Shown here piece after piece: positions 1 through 7,478 of a DNA stretch of 8,819 nucleotides (its first letter is position 1; each line of letters begins with the position of its first letter). This stretch comes from Thermoplasmata archaeon (GTDB taxonomy: Archaea; Thermoplasmatota; Thermoplasmata; Thermoplasmatales; Thermoplasmataceae). The position numbers and the translations under genes are program-made. Where the stretch lies: contig JAKAAK010000131.1 of the NCBI GenBank assembly GCA_021797025.1, positions 1 to 8,819 on the forward strand, written 5' to 3'. The notes under the pieces were generated by a model, which was not told the origin of the DNA, made no database searches, and worked only from the letters and a program-made list of their open reading frames with translations.

Positions 1-3000
1 ATTCCAAGTATATAGTGGTCGTTATCCTCTGGGTCTATTACAGCCAAAGCGATGTTATTCATGGAATATCCTACATTTTTAACTGTGGTAAAGCCTTCGG
101 CCACGAGTTTTGCAGCAATATCATCAATAATGGCATCATCGTTTTTGAATTTCTGTATGATCGTTCCGGTCCCGCGGTTTTTGGCATAGATTAAATACTG
201 TTTCAAAAGCTCAGGTCCTTTCCCTGCTGATTCTGGCACCCTTATATCCTCCGGATCCATGGATGAAACAACTATGAATTTCTTCCTTGCCCTGGTGATG
301 GCCACATTCAGCCTTTTCTCACCACCGGTGGTGTTTATGGGGCCAAAATTCATGGTAATTTTCCCATTCTCATCCTTACCGTAGCCTGTACTCAGAATAA
401 TCACATCTTTCTCATCCCCCTGGACATTTTCCAGATTTTTTACGAATATACCATCATTATTGATCAGGTCTGCAAGGACTGTGTCGTGCCTGGAATATGA
501 ATTCAGTGTTTCCTCTATGGCTGACCTCTGTGCCTCGCTGAGTGTCACCACTCCGATGGAATCCGTGGTCAGCAACTGCTCCTTAATTATCCGTACAACC
601 TCATTTGCCTCTGCCCTGTTTGTTCTGCTTTTACCCCTTCCATAGGTTCCATCGATCCTGATGAATTCAAGTCCTGTATCGGGGGAATTGATATATGCCG
701 ATGGAAATGTTTCCAGGGAATTGTCATAAAAGTACATGTTGGAAAATGCTATGAGCCTGTCATCCACACTCCTGTAATGCCATTTCAGCGGTATTTTTGA
801 AAGCCCTATAGCATCAAACTGATCCAGGATATTATCGAGCACAACATAATCATCCTCGTATTTGGATATATTTACATTTTCGAAGAAACTCGTAGGTGGC
901 AGTTGCTGGGTATCACCGGATATGATAGCCTGCTTTGCCCTTATAAGGGAACCGACCGCGTCGGGGGGTGTTAACTGGGATGCCTCATCGAATATGATAA
1001 GGTCAAAGGAAAATTCACTGTCGAGGAATGCACTAACGTTATTGGGGCTCATCATTATGCACGGCTTTATTGCAGGAAGTACATCCCTGAGTTCATTGAA
1101 CAGTGTTTTCAAAGGCTTCTGAAATCTCTTCTTGGCGTTTTCGGTTTTAATAATCATGGACGCGCCTGGATATTTTGATAGGGTTTCCCCCCGGCGATCC
1201 GTCAGTTCGCTCACAAGATTATTCCTGTTTATTTCAATCCTTTTTTTATCAAATTCTATAAACATGCCGATGAGTCTTTCATGGGATGATGACCTGAAAT
1301 TCTTCAATCTGTCATCATTTCTCACATAAAATGATATAAATTCATGATTGAAACTGTTCCTGAAGGAGTGCAGGATGGAGTCATTGTGAAGCCCCACATT
1401 AAAGGCAGGAGATATGTCAATTCCGGCGGATTTCAGGCCATCATAAAGCTCCATGAATTTAGCATAACGTTCAATATCCAGTGCCGACATACTTTCAAGC
1501 ATATCACGGATTTCTACCAGAGATTTAGTCTTGAGTTCTTCTGCTGATGGAAGCACATCATAAAGGGAGCTTATGCCCTCCATCAACGATTCATAGCCGG
1601 AGTGGAAATCAAGTATGGAATCCATTTTTTCCTTTCCGCTGATCAGTTCCGATATGGCAGCTATTGCCTGTTCACCGGACATTATTGAAATAATTTTCTT
1701 GGCATACCTGATTTTTTCGTAAACATCCTCAGAATCAAGATTTCTGGTTTTCATGGATTCTTCAACTTCTGCAAGTTCCTTTTCCTTATCAATGATTTTA
1801 ATGGCATAATCCAGATCCTCTACCAGTTCGTTATAATGCTTTCTGGACTTATCCTTCGTAACCTCCATTATGTCCTTTACAATTTTTTTATAATCTGAAG
1901 ATAATCTTTTCAGCCCGGAATTATAATTTTCAACAAGGTCTTTTTTTATGCTTTTCAGATCAAGATCAAAAAATTGCTTTTCACGCTTCCTGCTGAAAAG
2001 ATCGGACATATATTTATATTCCTGCATGAGGCGTTCACGTGATTCCAGCAGGGAATAAGCTTCTTCTATGAATTCAGAGTCCATGAACTCTTTTTCCAGG
2101 ATAATATCAGGGTTCAATGCGGAAATGAGGTTATGCACCTTTTCTGCATCCTGCATGGATGCAATCAGGATGCCTGTATAATCTTCTATTGCCGGGATTA
2201 GCTCTTCTATTTCACTGATTCCGTTTTCTATCAGATCCATTCCATGGTAATATTTTTCAGGATCTTCTCTGTACTTTTCCAGCAGGAGCCCTTTCGGCAT
2301 TCTGTTAAAATTTTCTATGATGTCCACGTAATCATTCAACTCTGACATCTGAAATTCAAGGTTATCCAGGTCTTCAGGTGTCAGGTCAAGAAGTTCATGA
2401 CCGATGCCTATGGCAAATTCCGGACTGTTTTTAAGTTCAATCAGGCACGCATCGTATATGCTTCTCCCCAGCTTCCCCCTTTTTTCATGCACAGCCTGAA
2501 CATATGAATTCAGGGTTTCAGAATACCTGTCAGTGGGCGCCAGGGTTTTGGGTATATGCCTGTTGTTCTCCACCGATTTATAAAGTGATTTTATGATTTC
2601 AGTTTTTGATGTATTGCCGTGGAAGCTCAGTATAAAATCGCCTAATCCTGCCTCCTCAAGACGTTTTTTGACAACTTCAATGGCAGCATTTTTTTCACTG
2701 ACAAACAGTATGCTCCTGTTGTTTTTCATGAAATCAGCTATAATATTTGAAATAGTCTGGCTCTTACCTGTACCCGGTGGCCCATTCAGTATGAAACTTG
2801 CTCCGGTACGTGCTGCGTAAACAGCATTGATCTGGCTTGAATCCGCATCCATTGCAGTGTTTATGGAATAATCAACATGATCAGGCATTTTTTGGTTTAA
2901 TTTTTTTATGATCTCAAAATCCCCGGCCAGTGCACGTGTCAGGTCATTTTTCTTGATAGCATCGTGATTTTTCTTGATATCATTGTATATATTATTATTT

Positions 3001-3611
3001 GTGAAGGACACCAGGCCCAGATATGAATTCCTGCCCACGGACCATTTGGTATCCTTTACCGTGAGCTTGAAGTTTCGTATAGCTTCGGATAAATTCAGAT
3101 TGTCATCGAAGTTAAAATCAAATTTGATTCCGAACTGTTCCAGTTTTTCCTTCAGGACCGGATTGAAGAAGATATCCCCCTCCATGGACTCCAGTGTGAA
3201 ATCATCGTACATTTTCCTGGTCAAGGTCACCGGCACAAAGAATAGCTGTGTTTCCACGGTTTTTCCGGTCTCATCGACCCATTTTAAAAGCCCGAAGGAA
3301 ATAAACAGGGCATTGGAGCCGTGTTCCTTCAGTGCACTGTTTGCCTGGTAAAATATGGAACTCAGTGTTTTTGATAAACCCTCCTTCCTGGAAAATATTA
3401 TTTCATCCTTTTTCCTGTTTTCATCATCCCCTGTAAGGTGTACTGCCATTTTTTTATCCTTGTTCACAAGGTCATCAAAAAGAAATAGCATGGATGGTGT
3501 GCTGATTTTTAGAAAGGATTCAGCATTAAAGTAAAGAAGCCTGTTGTTTTTTGATGTATCTATAACATCTTTTTCCCATTTTGTGATACTTTCATCAATA
3601 TTTATATCCAT
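1..3611 (-). CDS. Large DUF4011-type superfamily 1 helicase with C-terminal Vsr/MTES_1575-like nuclease domain, C-terminus cut by window edge
   Basis: An unbroken reading frame runs from ATG at 3611 to the left edge, giving 1203 codons. The N-terminus (residues about 10-170, W-x(6)-DTSKNNRLLYF, then LFISFGLLKW and FFVPVTLTRK) resembles DUF4011. Walker A GPPGTGKS is at 277-284 (Lys283), followed by FVSEKNAAIEVVKKRLEEAG. Walker B FDEASQ has Asp875-Glu876, motif III is GDTQQLPPT at 899-907, then ENVQGDEKDVIIL (Gln1064) and LNVAITRAR (Arg1107, Arg1109). About 590 residues separate Walker A and B; this Lys/Glu-rich, Gly/Pro-poor stretch is probably helical or coiled coil. From about 1160 the sequence resembles the start of the MTES_1575/Vsr-like nuclease domain, but the usual first Asp aligns with Ala1188. 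Known relatives are ATP-dependent nucleic-acid helicases of this domain order, some linked to phage defence. The role here is inferred. The gene appears to have its own promoter and no clear Shine-Dalgarno site. Confidence 0.9.
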   Translation of the reverse strand, partial: MDINIDESITKWEKDVIDTSKNNRLLYFNAESFLKISTPSMLFLFDDLVNKDKKMAVHLTGDDENRKKDEIIFSRKEGLSKTLSSIFYQANSALKEHGSNALFISFGLLKWVDETGKTVETQLFFVPVTLTRKMYDDFTLESMEGDIFFNPVLKEKLEQFGIKFDFNFDDNLNLSEAIRNFKLTVKDTKWSVGRNSYLGLVSFTNNNIYNDIKKNHDAIKKNDLTRALAGDFEIIKKLNQKMPDHVDYSINTAMDADSSQINAVYAARTGASFILNGPPGTGKSQTISNIIADFMKNNRSILFVSEKNAAIEVVKKRLEEAGLGDFILSFHGNTSKTEIIKSLYKSVENNRHIPKTLAPTDRYSETLNSYVQAVHEKRGKLGRSIYDACLIELKNSPEFAIGIGHELLDLTPEDLDNLEFQMSELNDYVDIIENFNRMPKGLLLEKYREDPEKYYHGMDLIENGISEIEELIPAIEDYTGILIASMQDAEKVHNLISALNPDIILEKEFMDSEFIEEAYSLLESRERLMQEYKYMSDLFSRKREKQFFDLDLKSIKKDLVENYNSGLKRLSSDYKKIVKDIMEVTKDKSRKHYNELVEDLDYAIKIIDKEKELAEVEESMKTRNLDSEDVYEKIRYAKKIISIMSGEQAIAAISELISGKEKMDSILDFHSGYESLMEGISSLYDVLPSAEELKTKSLVEIRDMLESMSALDIERYAKFMELYDGLKSAGIDISPAFNVGLHNDSILHSFRNSFNHEFISFYVRNDDRLKNFRSSSHERLIGMFIEFDKKRIEINRNNLVSELTDRRGETLSKYPGASMIIKTENAKKRFQKPLKTLFNELRDVLPAIKPCIMMSPNNVSAFLDSEFSFDLIIFDEASQLTPPDAVGSLIRAKQAIISGDTQQLPPTSFFENVNISKYEDDYVVLDNILDQFDAIGLSKIPLKWHYRSVDDRLIAFSNMYFYDNSLETFPSAYINSPDTGLEFIRIDGTYGRGKSRTNRAEANEVVRIIKEQLLTTDSIGVVTLSEAQRSAIEETLNSYSRHDTVLADLINNDGIFVKNLENVQGDEKDVIILSTGYGKDENGKITMNFGPINTTGGEKRLNVAITRARKKFIVVSSMDPEDIRVPESAGKGPELLKQYLIYAKNRGTGTIIQKFKNDDAIIDDIAAKLVAEGFTTVKNVGYSMNNIALAVIDPEDNDHYILG

Positions 3612-3638
3612 TGAGTGTCCCAACTTAATCAGGTAAAG

Positions 3639-3662
3639 AATATATTAATTTTATTATATATT
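3639..3662 (-). promoter_or_regulatory. Candidate TATA-box promoter for the helicase gene
   Basis: The 66-base gap between the transporter stop and the helicase ATG reads, on the minus strand, TATATAATA (3660-3652) then TTAATATATT (3648-3639). Either could serve as an archaeal TATA box, giving leaders of roughly 20 or 5-10 bases. No T-rich terminator is obvious after the transporter on this strand, so read-through from the riboswitch-controlled gene is also possible. AT richness alone could produce such motifs. Confidence 0.35.
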
Positions 3663-3677
3663 ATCCGGAAGGTTTTC

Positions 3678-4913
3678 TCAATTTTTTGAATAATCTATGT
3701 TGACATTCCTGGTTTCAATTCCATAATGGTGCCATATGATTGCCCCTGCAAAACCCAGAAGCCAAAGAGCCATATTCAGGATAATGAAATTACGCAGTGA
3801 CATGGTACTGGTAACTATCACGAGCAATGGATAAACGATCATGGGTGCAAGCCTGACCGTGCCTATAAAGGTACCCCTGATTCTGGTCGGGGCAAGTTCT
3901 GGCTCCAGTGTGGTTCTTGAAGCCCATGCAAATTCACTCATCATCATGTTGAGGAATAACAGGGGATAAAATATTATGACATTATGAAGGAAAGGTATCA
4001 AAATGAATATCAGTACTGTGGTGGCAAAACCGGATCCGAATGAAAATAATGTATACCCTTTCCTGCCCCTGGAAATCAGGGGGGCGGCTATGAAGCCAGC
4101 AATGGAGGCCCCGACGAGGGCAATGAATATTATCATGTCATCAGTATTAGTTCCCGGAAATTCATAGGGGCCGATTATATAAGCCATGAGCCCGAATGTT
4201 GTATACTGTGATATTGCCATTGCCATGAGTACAAACAGGGAAAGCCTGTAGGATGGTTTTTTGATATCAGTTCCGTTGCTGTCTATATAAAGTTCCTTCC
4301 GGGTTTTTTCGGATTTTTCCCTCTGGCCGTGCAATTCCTGCCATTTGAATGATTCCGGCAGGGAGATCCTCGAAAATATCATGATTACTATGAGAACTGA
4401 TGCAGCAGAAATCAAAACAAGCCTGTCAAGAAATGAATTGACTATTACCACGAATAGCCCGGCTATCAGGGCACTTCCGATATTGTCAAAATCTGAAATT
4501 ATTGTAAGCCACATGGCCCTCTGGGAAATAGGGGAATCCTCCGAAACCAGTGATAATGACGGTATTTCTTCACCACCCACACCGAATTCTGCCAGCATCA
4601 GCCCTATAAGAAGCGGCAGGAATGTATAACTCAGGGATATAACAATTATTCCGGACCCATAGATTACCATGGTCATCAGGAAAATTTTCTTTCTTCCTAT
4701 TTTATCGGTGAGCAGCCCCATGAAAAAATTGCCGAATGGCACAAAAAGAGGCCCTATCAACAGCACCAGTACCTTCAGATAATGTGGCAACACACCTATT
4801 ATTGATCCCGCTGCCGCCAGCGGGCCAAGAGTTCCAACCATTCCCCAGAAAGTTAAGCCGGACGCGCTTGAAACAAGCATGAAGCGCTGTTTTGAGCTTA
4901 ACGTAATATACAC
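3678..4913 (-). CDS. MFS transporter under TPP riboswitch control, probable thiamine or thiamine-precursor importer
   Basis: This 411-residue membrane protein has the usual MFS length and hydrophobic pattern: about 12 segments with a charged central loop at residues 190-223. The MFS motif A is GLLTDKIGRKK (66-76). SLPESFKW (184-191) and LAPTRIRGTF (340-349) resemble sugar-porter-type MFS signatures. A THI-box RNA ends about 30 bases upstream, and no thiamine synthesis gene lies on this strand, which points to uptake of thiamine, a phosphate ester or a pyrimidine/thiazole precursor. TPP-riboswitch-linked MFS genes (called ThiT1/ThiT2 in comparative work, as I recall) are known in Thermoplasma and Ferroplasma. 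The start used is GTG at 4913: an in-frame TAG lies 18 bases further upstream, so the only other good choice is ATG at 4880 (Met12). Neither has a clear ribosome binding site. Substrate is inferred from the riboswitch, not from the protein. Confidence 0.85.
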   Translation of the reverse strand: MYITLSSKQRFMLVSSASGLTFWGMVGTLGPLAAAGSIIGVLPHYLKVLVLLIGPLFVPFGNFFMGLLTDKIGRKKIFLMTMVIYGSGIIVISLSYTFLPLLIGLMLAEFGVGGEEIPSLSLVSEDSPISQRAMWLTIISDFDNIGSALIAGLFVVIVNSFLDRLVLISAASVLIVIMIFSRISLPESFKWQELHGQREKSEKTRKELYIDSNGTDIKKPSYRLSLFVLMAMAISQYTTFGLMAYIIGPYEFPGTNTDDMIIFIALVGASIAGFIAAPLISRGRKGYTLFSFGSGFATTVLIFILIPFLHNVIIFYPLLFLNMMMSEFAWASRTTLEPELAPTRIRGTFIGTVRLAPMIVYPLLVIVTSTMSLRNFIILNMALWLLGFAGAIIWHHYGIETRNVNIDYSKN

Positions 4914-4945
4914 CGTATTTCTATAAATCTATTTTTCGTATCCAT
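4898..4945 (-). other. Possible 15-codon leader micro-ORF overlapping the riboswitch end and the transporter start
   Basis: Within the 3' strand of the riboswitch, GGAGG (4953-4949) is followed after only three bases by ATG at 4945. This opens a 15-codon frame (MDTKNRFIEIRCILR) ending in TAA at 4898, out of frame with and overlapping the GTG start at 4913. The spacing is short for a Shine-Dalgarno site and the purine-rich stretch is itself part of the conserved GCGxAGGGA box, so this may be a coincidence. Confidence 0.15.
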
Positions 4946-5022
4946 CTCCCTCCGCCGGTATTATCCGGATCAGGTTACACGGGTCGATCCTTATCCTCTC
5001 AGCTTTTCGCTCCCCGGTGATT
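4940..5022 (-). promoter_or_regulatory. TPP riboswitch (THI box)
   Basis: Read on the minus strand, the region matches the conserved TPP aptamer: CCGGGGAGC (5017-5009), CTGAGA (5003-4998), ACCC (4984-4981), AACCTGATCCGGATAATACC (4976-4957) and GCGGAGGGA (4955-4947). P5 forms as CCGG with CCGG around ATAATA, and P2 as GGG with CCC. P3 is very compact, AGC with GCT closed by GAAAA. The outer P1 looks weak in hand pairing (ATC with GAT). The element sits between a TATA box and the GTG start of the MFS transporter and should lower its expression when TPP is abundant. The expression platform is unclear: I see no terminator hairpin, so control of translation initiation is more likely. Confidence 0.93.
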
Positions 5023-5035
5023 ATACATATGAAAA

Positions 5036-5049
5036 ATATATATATAATT
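5036..5049 (-). promoter_or_regulatory. TATA box for the riboswitch-transporter transcript
   Basis: On the minus strand AATTATATATATAT spans 5049-5036. Placing the start site 25-28 bases downstream puts the RNA 5' end near 5020, right at the 5' edge of the TPP aptamer. That fits a transcript that begins with the riboswitch. Confidence 0.5.
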
Positions 5050-5080
5050 ATCGTTCTATACACATAATCTTTCCTGCAAA

Positions 5081-5090
5081 TTATAATATA
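5081..5090 (+). promoter_or_regulatory. TATA box for the cbiG-cbiA transcript
   Basis: TATAATATA starts at 5082, which is 28 bases before ATG 5110 and 22 before ATG 5104. A leaderless transcript starting at or next to 5110 fits usual archaeal spacing. The AT run at 5031-5051 is another candidate and would give a short leader. No cobalamin riboswitch is seen on this strand. Confidence 0.45.
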
Positions 5091-5103
5091 AGAGATATAA
5101 TTC

Positions 5104-6099
5104 ATGAAAATGGATACCGGAAAAATAGCGATCATTGCAATTACATCAGGGGGCATTGAAATCGCAAAAAGGCTTTCCGGAGAATTTCCTGCCGATATTT
5201 ATGTGAATACTAGGTACAGTGATCATGGGCAATTCAAAGTATTCAACCATTTAAAGGAGGTCATACCATCCATATTCAGGGAATATAGGGGTGCCGTGTT
5301 CATCATGTCACTGGGTGCAGTTGTCAGGATTATAGCACCATATCTGGATGATAAATTCCATGATATTCCGGTCATAGTGATAGATGATCTGGGAAAATTC
5401 GTAATACCGGTAATTTCAGGGCACCATGGAGCAAACGCATTATCATTAAAAATTTCACGGATTTTGGGAGGGGAAGCAGTCCTGACAACGGCTTCTGATA
5501 TAAATGGAATCAATTCCGTGGATTCAGTAGCTACCAGATACGGTCTAACAATTCTCAACAGGGAAAATCTTGCTGTTGTTTCCGGGGATATGCTTGCAGG
5601 CCTCCCTGTACAGGTTATCAATAAAACACCTATTATTATCCCTGAACTTGAAGGTTCTGATAGAGGGAGAAAGATTATAATCACATATATGGAGGAAACA
5701 GACAGTTCTGCACTGGTGCTTGTTCCGAGGCTCCTTGATATAGGAATAGGATTTTCAACTGATGCCACACTGTCTGATATGTCCAGTGCAATAGATATTC
5801 TATTCAGGAAGTACCACCTGTATAAAGAAGCCATAAGATCGATTTCAACAATTGATCTAAAAAGCAGCAATAGGGATATCCATAAACTGGCGGAGGACCT
5901 GAACTGCCCTCTTTACTTCTATAGGGCCGGGGAACTCAATCTGCATGCATCAGAAAAATCAGATATAGTTTTCCGTGCCACAGGGGCTTATTCCGTTTCC
6001 AATGCCGCTGCGAGGATTAGCTCGAAAAATGGGATGCCGGTCATAACGAAGGAAATTATTAATAACGTTACTGTATCGGTGTTTTTGAATGGGCATTAA
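5104..6099 (+). CDS. cbiG: CbiG, cobalt-precorrin-5A hydrolase
   Basis: CbiG opens the ring A delta-lactone of cobalt-precorrin-5A and releases the two-carbon fragment (acetaldehyde) in the oxygen-independent cobalamin route, in the cytoplasm. The N-terminal domain is clear at about residues 52-134: MSLGAVVRIIAPYLDDK (68-84), DDLGKFVIPVISGHHGANAL (94-113) and LTTASDINGINSVD (127-140). A middle domain follows to about 205. The C-terminal domain (208-330) keeps STIDLKSS and PLYFYRAGEL, but the family's usual GIGCRxGT motif reads GIGFSTDAT, so this half is divergent. At 331 residues it is normal for a free-standing CbiG. The listed start is the longest, ATG 5104; ATG 5110 fits promoter spacing better. 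It overlaps cbiA by 11 bases, so the two are almost certainly one transcript. It is transcribed away from the TPP-riboswitch gene. Confidence 0.92.
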   Translation: MKMDTGKIAIIAITSGGIEIAKRLSGEFPADIYVNTRYSDHGQFKVFNHLKEVIPSIFREYRGAVFIMSLGAVVRIIAPYLDDKFHDIPVIVIDDLGKFVIPVISGHHGANALSLKISRILGGEAVLTTASDINGINSVDSVATRYGLTILNRENLAVVSGDMLAGLPVQVINKTPIIIPELEGSDRGRKIIITYMEETDSSALVLVPRLLDIGIGFSTDATLSDMSSAIDILFRKYHLYKEAIRSISTIDLKSSNRDIHKLAEDLNCPLYFYRAGELNLHASEKSDIVFRATGAYSVSNAAARISSKNGMPVITKEIINNVTVSVFLNGH

Positions 6100-7447
6100 T
6101 GGAGTCATGATAGCGGCCACATCCAGCGGTTCCGGAAAAACTACAGTCTCAACAGGGATTATGCGGGCCCTTTCCGATAGGGGTTTGAAGGTTCAGCCAT
6201 TCAAGGTGGGCCCTGACTACATAGACCCGGGTTTTCATAGAATAGCCTCGGGGAACAGATCATACAATCTGGATTCAGTCATGGGAGACAAACAAACAGT
6301 CAAAGAGCTCTATTACCATAATTCAGAGGGAAAAGACATATCGGTGGTTGAGGGAGTCATGGGTCTTTACGATGGAATAGGCGGGCATAATTTCAGGGGG
6401 AGTTCATTTGAAATTTCCATGATCCTGGGACTTCCTGTGATACTTGTAATAGATATCTCATCATCAGGAGAGAGTGCGGCAGCCCTTGTTAAAGGCTTCA
6501 TGGAACTGGATAAAAGGGCCAGAATAGCAGGCGTGATAATGAACCGTGCCGGTTCTGATTACCACTGTAAACTGGTCAGGGAAGCAATTGAATACCATAC
6601 CGGCGTTAAGGTTATAGGGTGCATAAAACGGGATGATAGTATAAGAATCAATTCCCGGTACCTCGGGCTGGTAACAGCTGCGGAAAATTCAATGGATGAT
6701 GATTACTTTAAAAGGCTCTCGGACAGCATAAGCAAAAGTGTTGATCTGGATTTTATTATAGGGCTCTCGAAACAGTACAGTTCTGGATGGTCAGGATCAG
6801 AAAAAATATATAATTTCAAAAGAAAGGAGAAAGCCAGAATCGGTGTTGCATATAACAGGGCTTTTTCTTTTTATTATCCAGTAAATATTGAAATTCTGGA
6901 AAAATATGGGGGAATACCTGTATATTTTGATCCTGTAAAGGATAAAACACTTCCGGATGTGGATGGAATTTACATCGGCGGTGGTTATCCGGAGCTCTAT
7001 GCAAAGGATCTTTCCATGAACAAAAGCCTTCTCTGGGAAATAAAGGATAAAATAAACGGGGGCATGCCGGTATTCGCGGAATGCGGTGGCTATATGTACC
7101 TCTCGGAATCAATAAAATACGGGAATGAGGTTTATCCCATGGTAGGTTCAATACCCGCAACCGTGCATATGGAAGGTCTTTCCCTGGGGTACAGGAAAGC
7201 TGTTTCCCCATCATCATGTGTCATTCTGGGAAAGGGAGAAAAAATCAGGGGACATGAATTCCACTATTCACGCATCGATTTCCATGGAAGAGAAGACCCT
7301 GCATATGAATTCGAAAATGGCACACGGGAGGGTTATAATTACAGGCAACTCACAGCCGGATACCTGCATGTATATTTCCCCTCAAATCAAAATGCCGCCA
7401 GAAGGTTTGTTTCACGGTGCAGTCAATACAGAAAAGGAAAATCCTGA
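6089..7447 (+). CDS. cbiA: CbiA, cobyrinate a,c-diamide synthase (glutamine-hydrolysing)
   Basis: CbiA uses ATP and glutamine to amidate the a and c acetate side chains of cobyrinate, a cytoplasmic step of cobalamin synthesis. The N-terminal P-loop domain has SSGSGKTT (12-19), FKVGPDYIDPGFH (38-50), SYNLDS (58-63) and EGVMGLYDG (88-96). The C-terminal type 1 glutamine amidotransferase domain (about 250-440) has IYIGGGYPELY (294-304), the nucleophile Cys332 in AECGGYMYL, and GHEFHYS (388-394) with His389, plus GYLHVYFPS near the end. All key positions are present, and 452 residues is the usual length. The start overlaps the end of cbiG (shared bases 6089-6099), suggesting translational coupling; ATG at 6107 (Met7) is an alternative that keeps the whole P-loop. 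A methanogen CfbB (Ni-sirohydrochlorin diamide synthase) role is less likely because cbiG is the partner. Confidence 0.95.
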   Translation: MGINGVMIAATSSGSGKTTVSTGIMRALSDRGLKVQPFKVGPDYIDPGFHRIASGNRSYNLDSVMGDKQTVKELYYHNSEGKDISVVEGVMGLYDGIGGHNFRGSSFEISMILGLPVILVIDISSSGESAAALVKGFMELDKRARIAGVIMNRAGSDYHCKLVREAIEYHTGVKVIGCIKRDDSIRINSRYLGLVTAAENSMDDDYFKRLSDSISKSVDLDFIIGLSKQYSSGWSGSEKIYNFKRKEKARIGVAYNRAFSFYYPVNIEILEKYGGIPVYFDPVKDKTLPDVDGIYIGGGYPELYAKDLSMNKSLLWEIKDKINGGMPVFAECGGYMYLSESIKYGNEVYPMVGSIPATVHMEGLSLGYRKAVSPSSCVILGKGEKIRGHEFHYSRIDFHGREDPAYEFENGTREGYNYRQLTAGYLHVYFPSNQNAARRFVSRCSQYRKGKS

Positions 7448-7449
7448 AC

Positions 7450-7458
7450 TATAATATA
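7450..7458 (+). promoter_or_regulatory. Candidate TATA box for the phosphodiesterase gene
   Basis: TATAATATA, the same nine bases seen before cbiG, begins 29 bases before ATG 7479 in the short cbiA-phosphodiesterase gap. That spacing would give a leaderless mRNA, so the gene may be transcribed separately as well as by read-through from cbiA. Confidence 0.4.
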
Positions 7459-7478
7459 GCAATAAGCAATATGCAATT

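Noticed and set aside
862..1329. Two adjacent plus-strand frames
   Set aside because: Both are antisense to the helicase region containing Walker B and nearby motifs; no independent support.
2974..3351. Plus-strand frame of 125 codons
   Set aside because: It is the complement of the helicase N-terminal DUF4011-like region; it shows no family motif.
3612..3677. Operon of the MFS transporter and helicase under TPP control
   Set aside because: The same-strand gap of 66 bases contains good TATA candidates and the functions are unrelated, so separate transcription is more likely, though read-through is not excluded.
4913..5104. Cobalamin riboswitch for cbiG-cbiA
   Set aside because: The only aptamer consensus in this gap is TPP and it reads on the minus strand; no B12-box-like sequence was found.
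4929..5156. Minus-strand frame of 75 codons reading through the riboswitch
   Set aside because: It crosses the TPP aptamer, the promoter region and the start of cbiG, so the RNA element explains the sequence better.
5223..5870. Open frame of 215 codons on the minus strand inside cbiG
   Set aside because: It lies fully antisense to clear CbiG domains, has no recognisable motif or promoter, and its length is explained by codon bias in the real gene.
6816..7217. Minus-strand frame of 133 codons
   Set aside because: It is antisense to the CbiA glutamine amidotransferase domain, whose catalytic motifs are intact.
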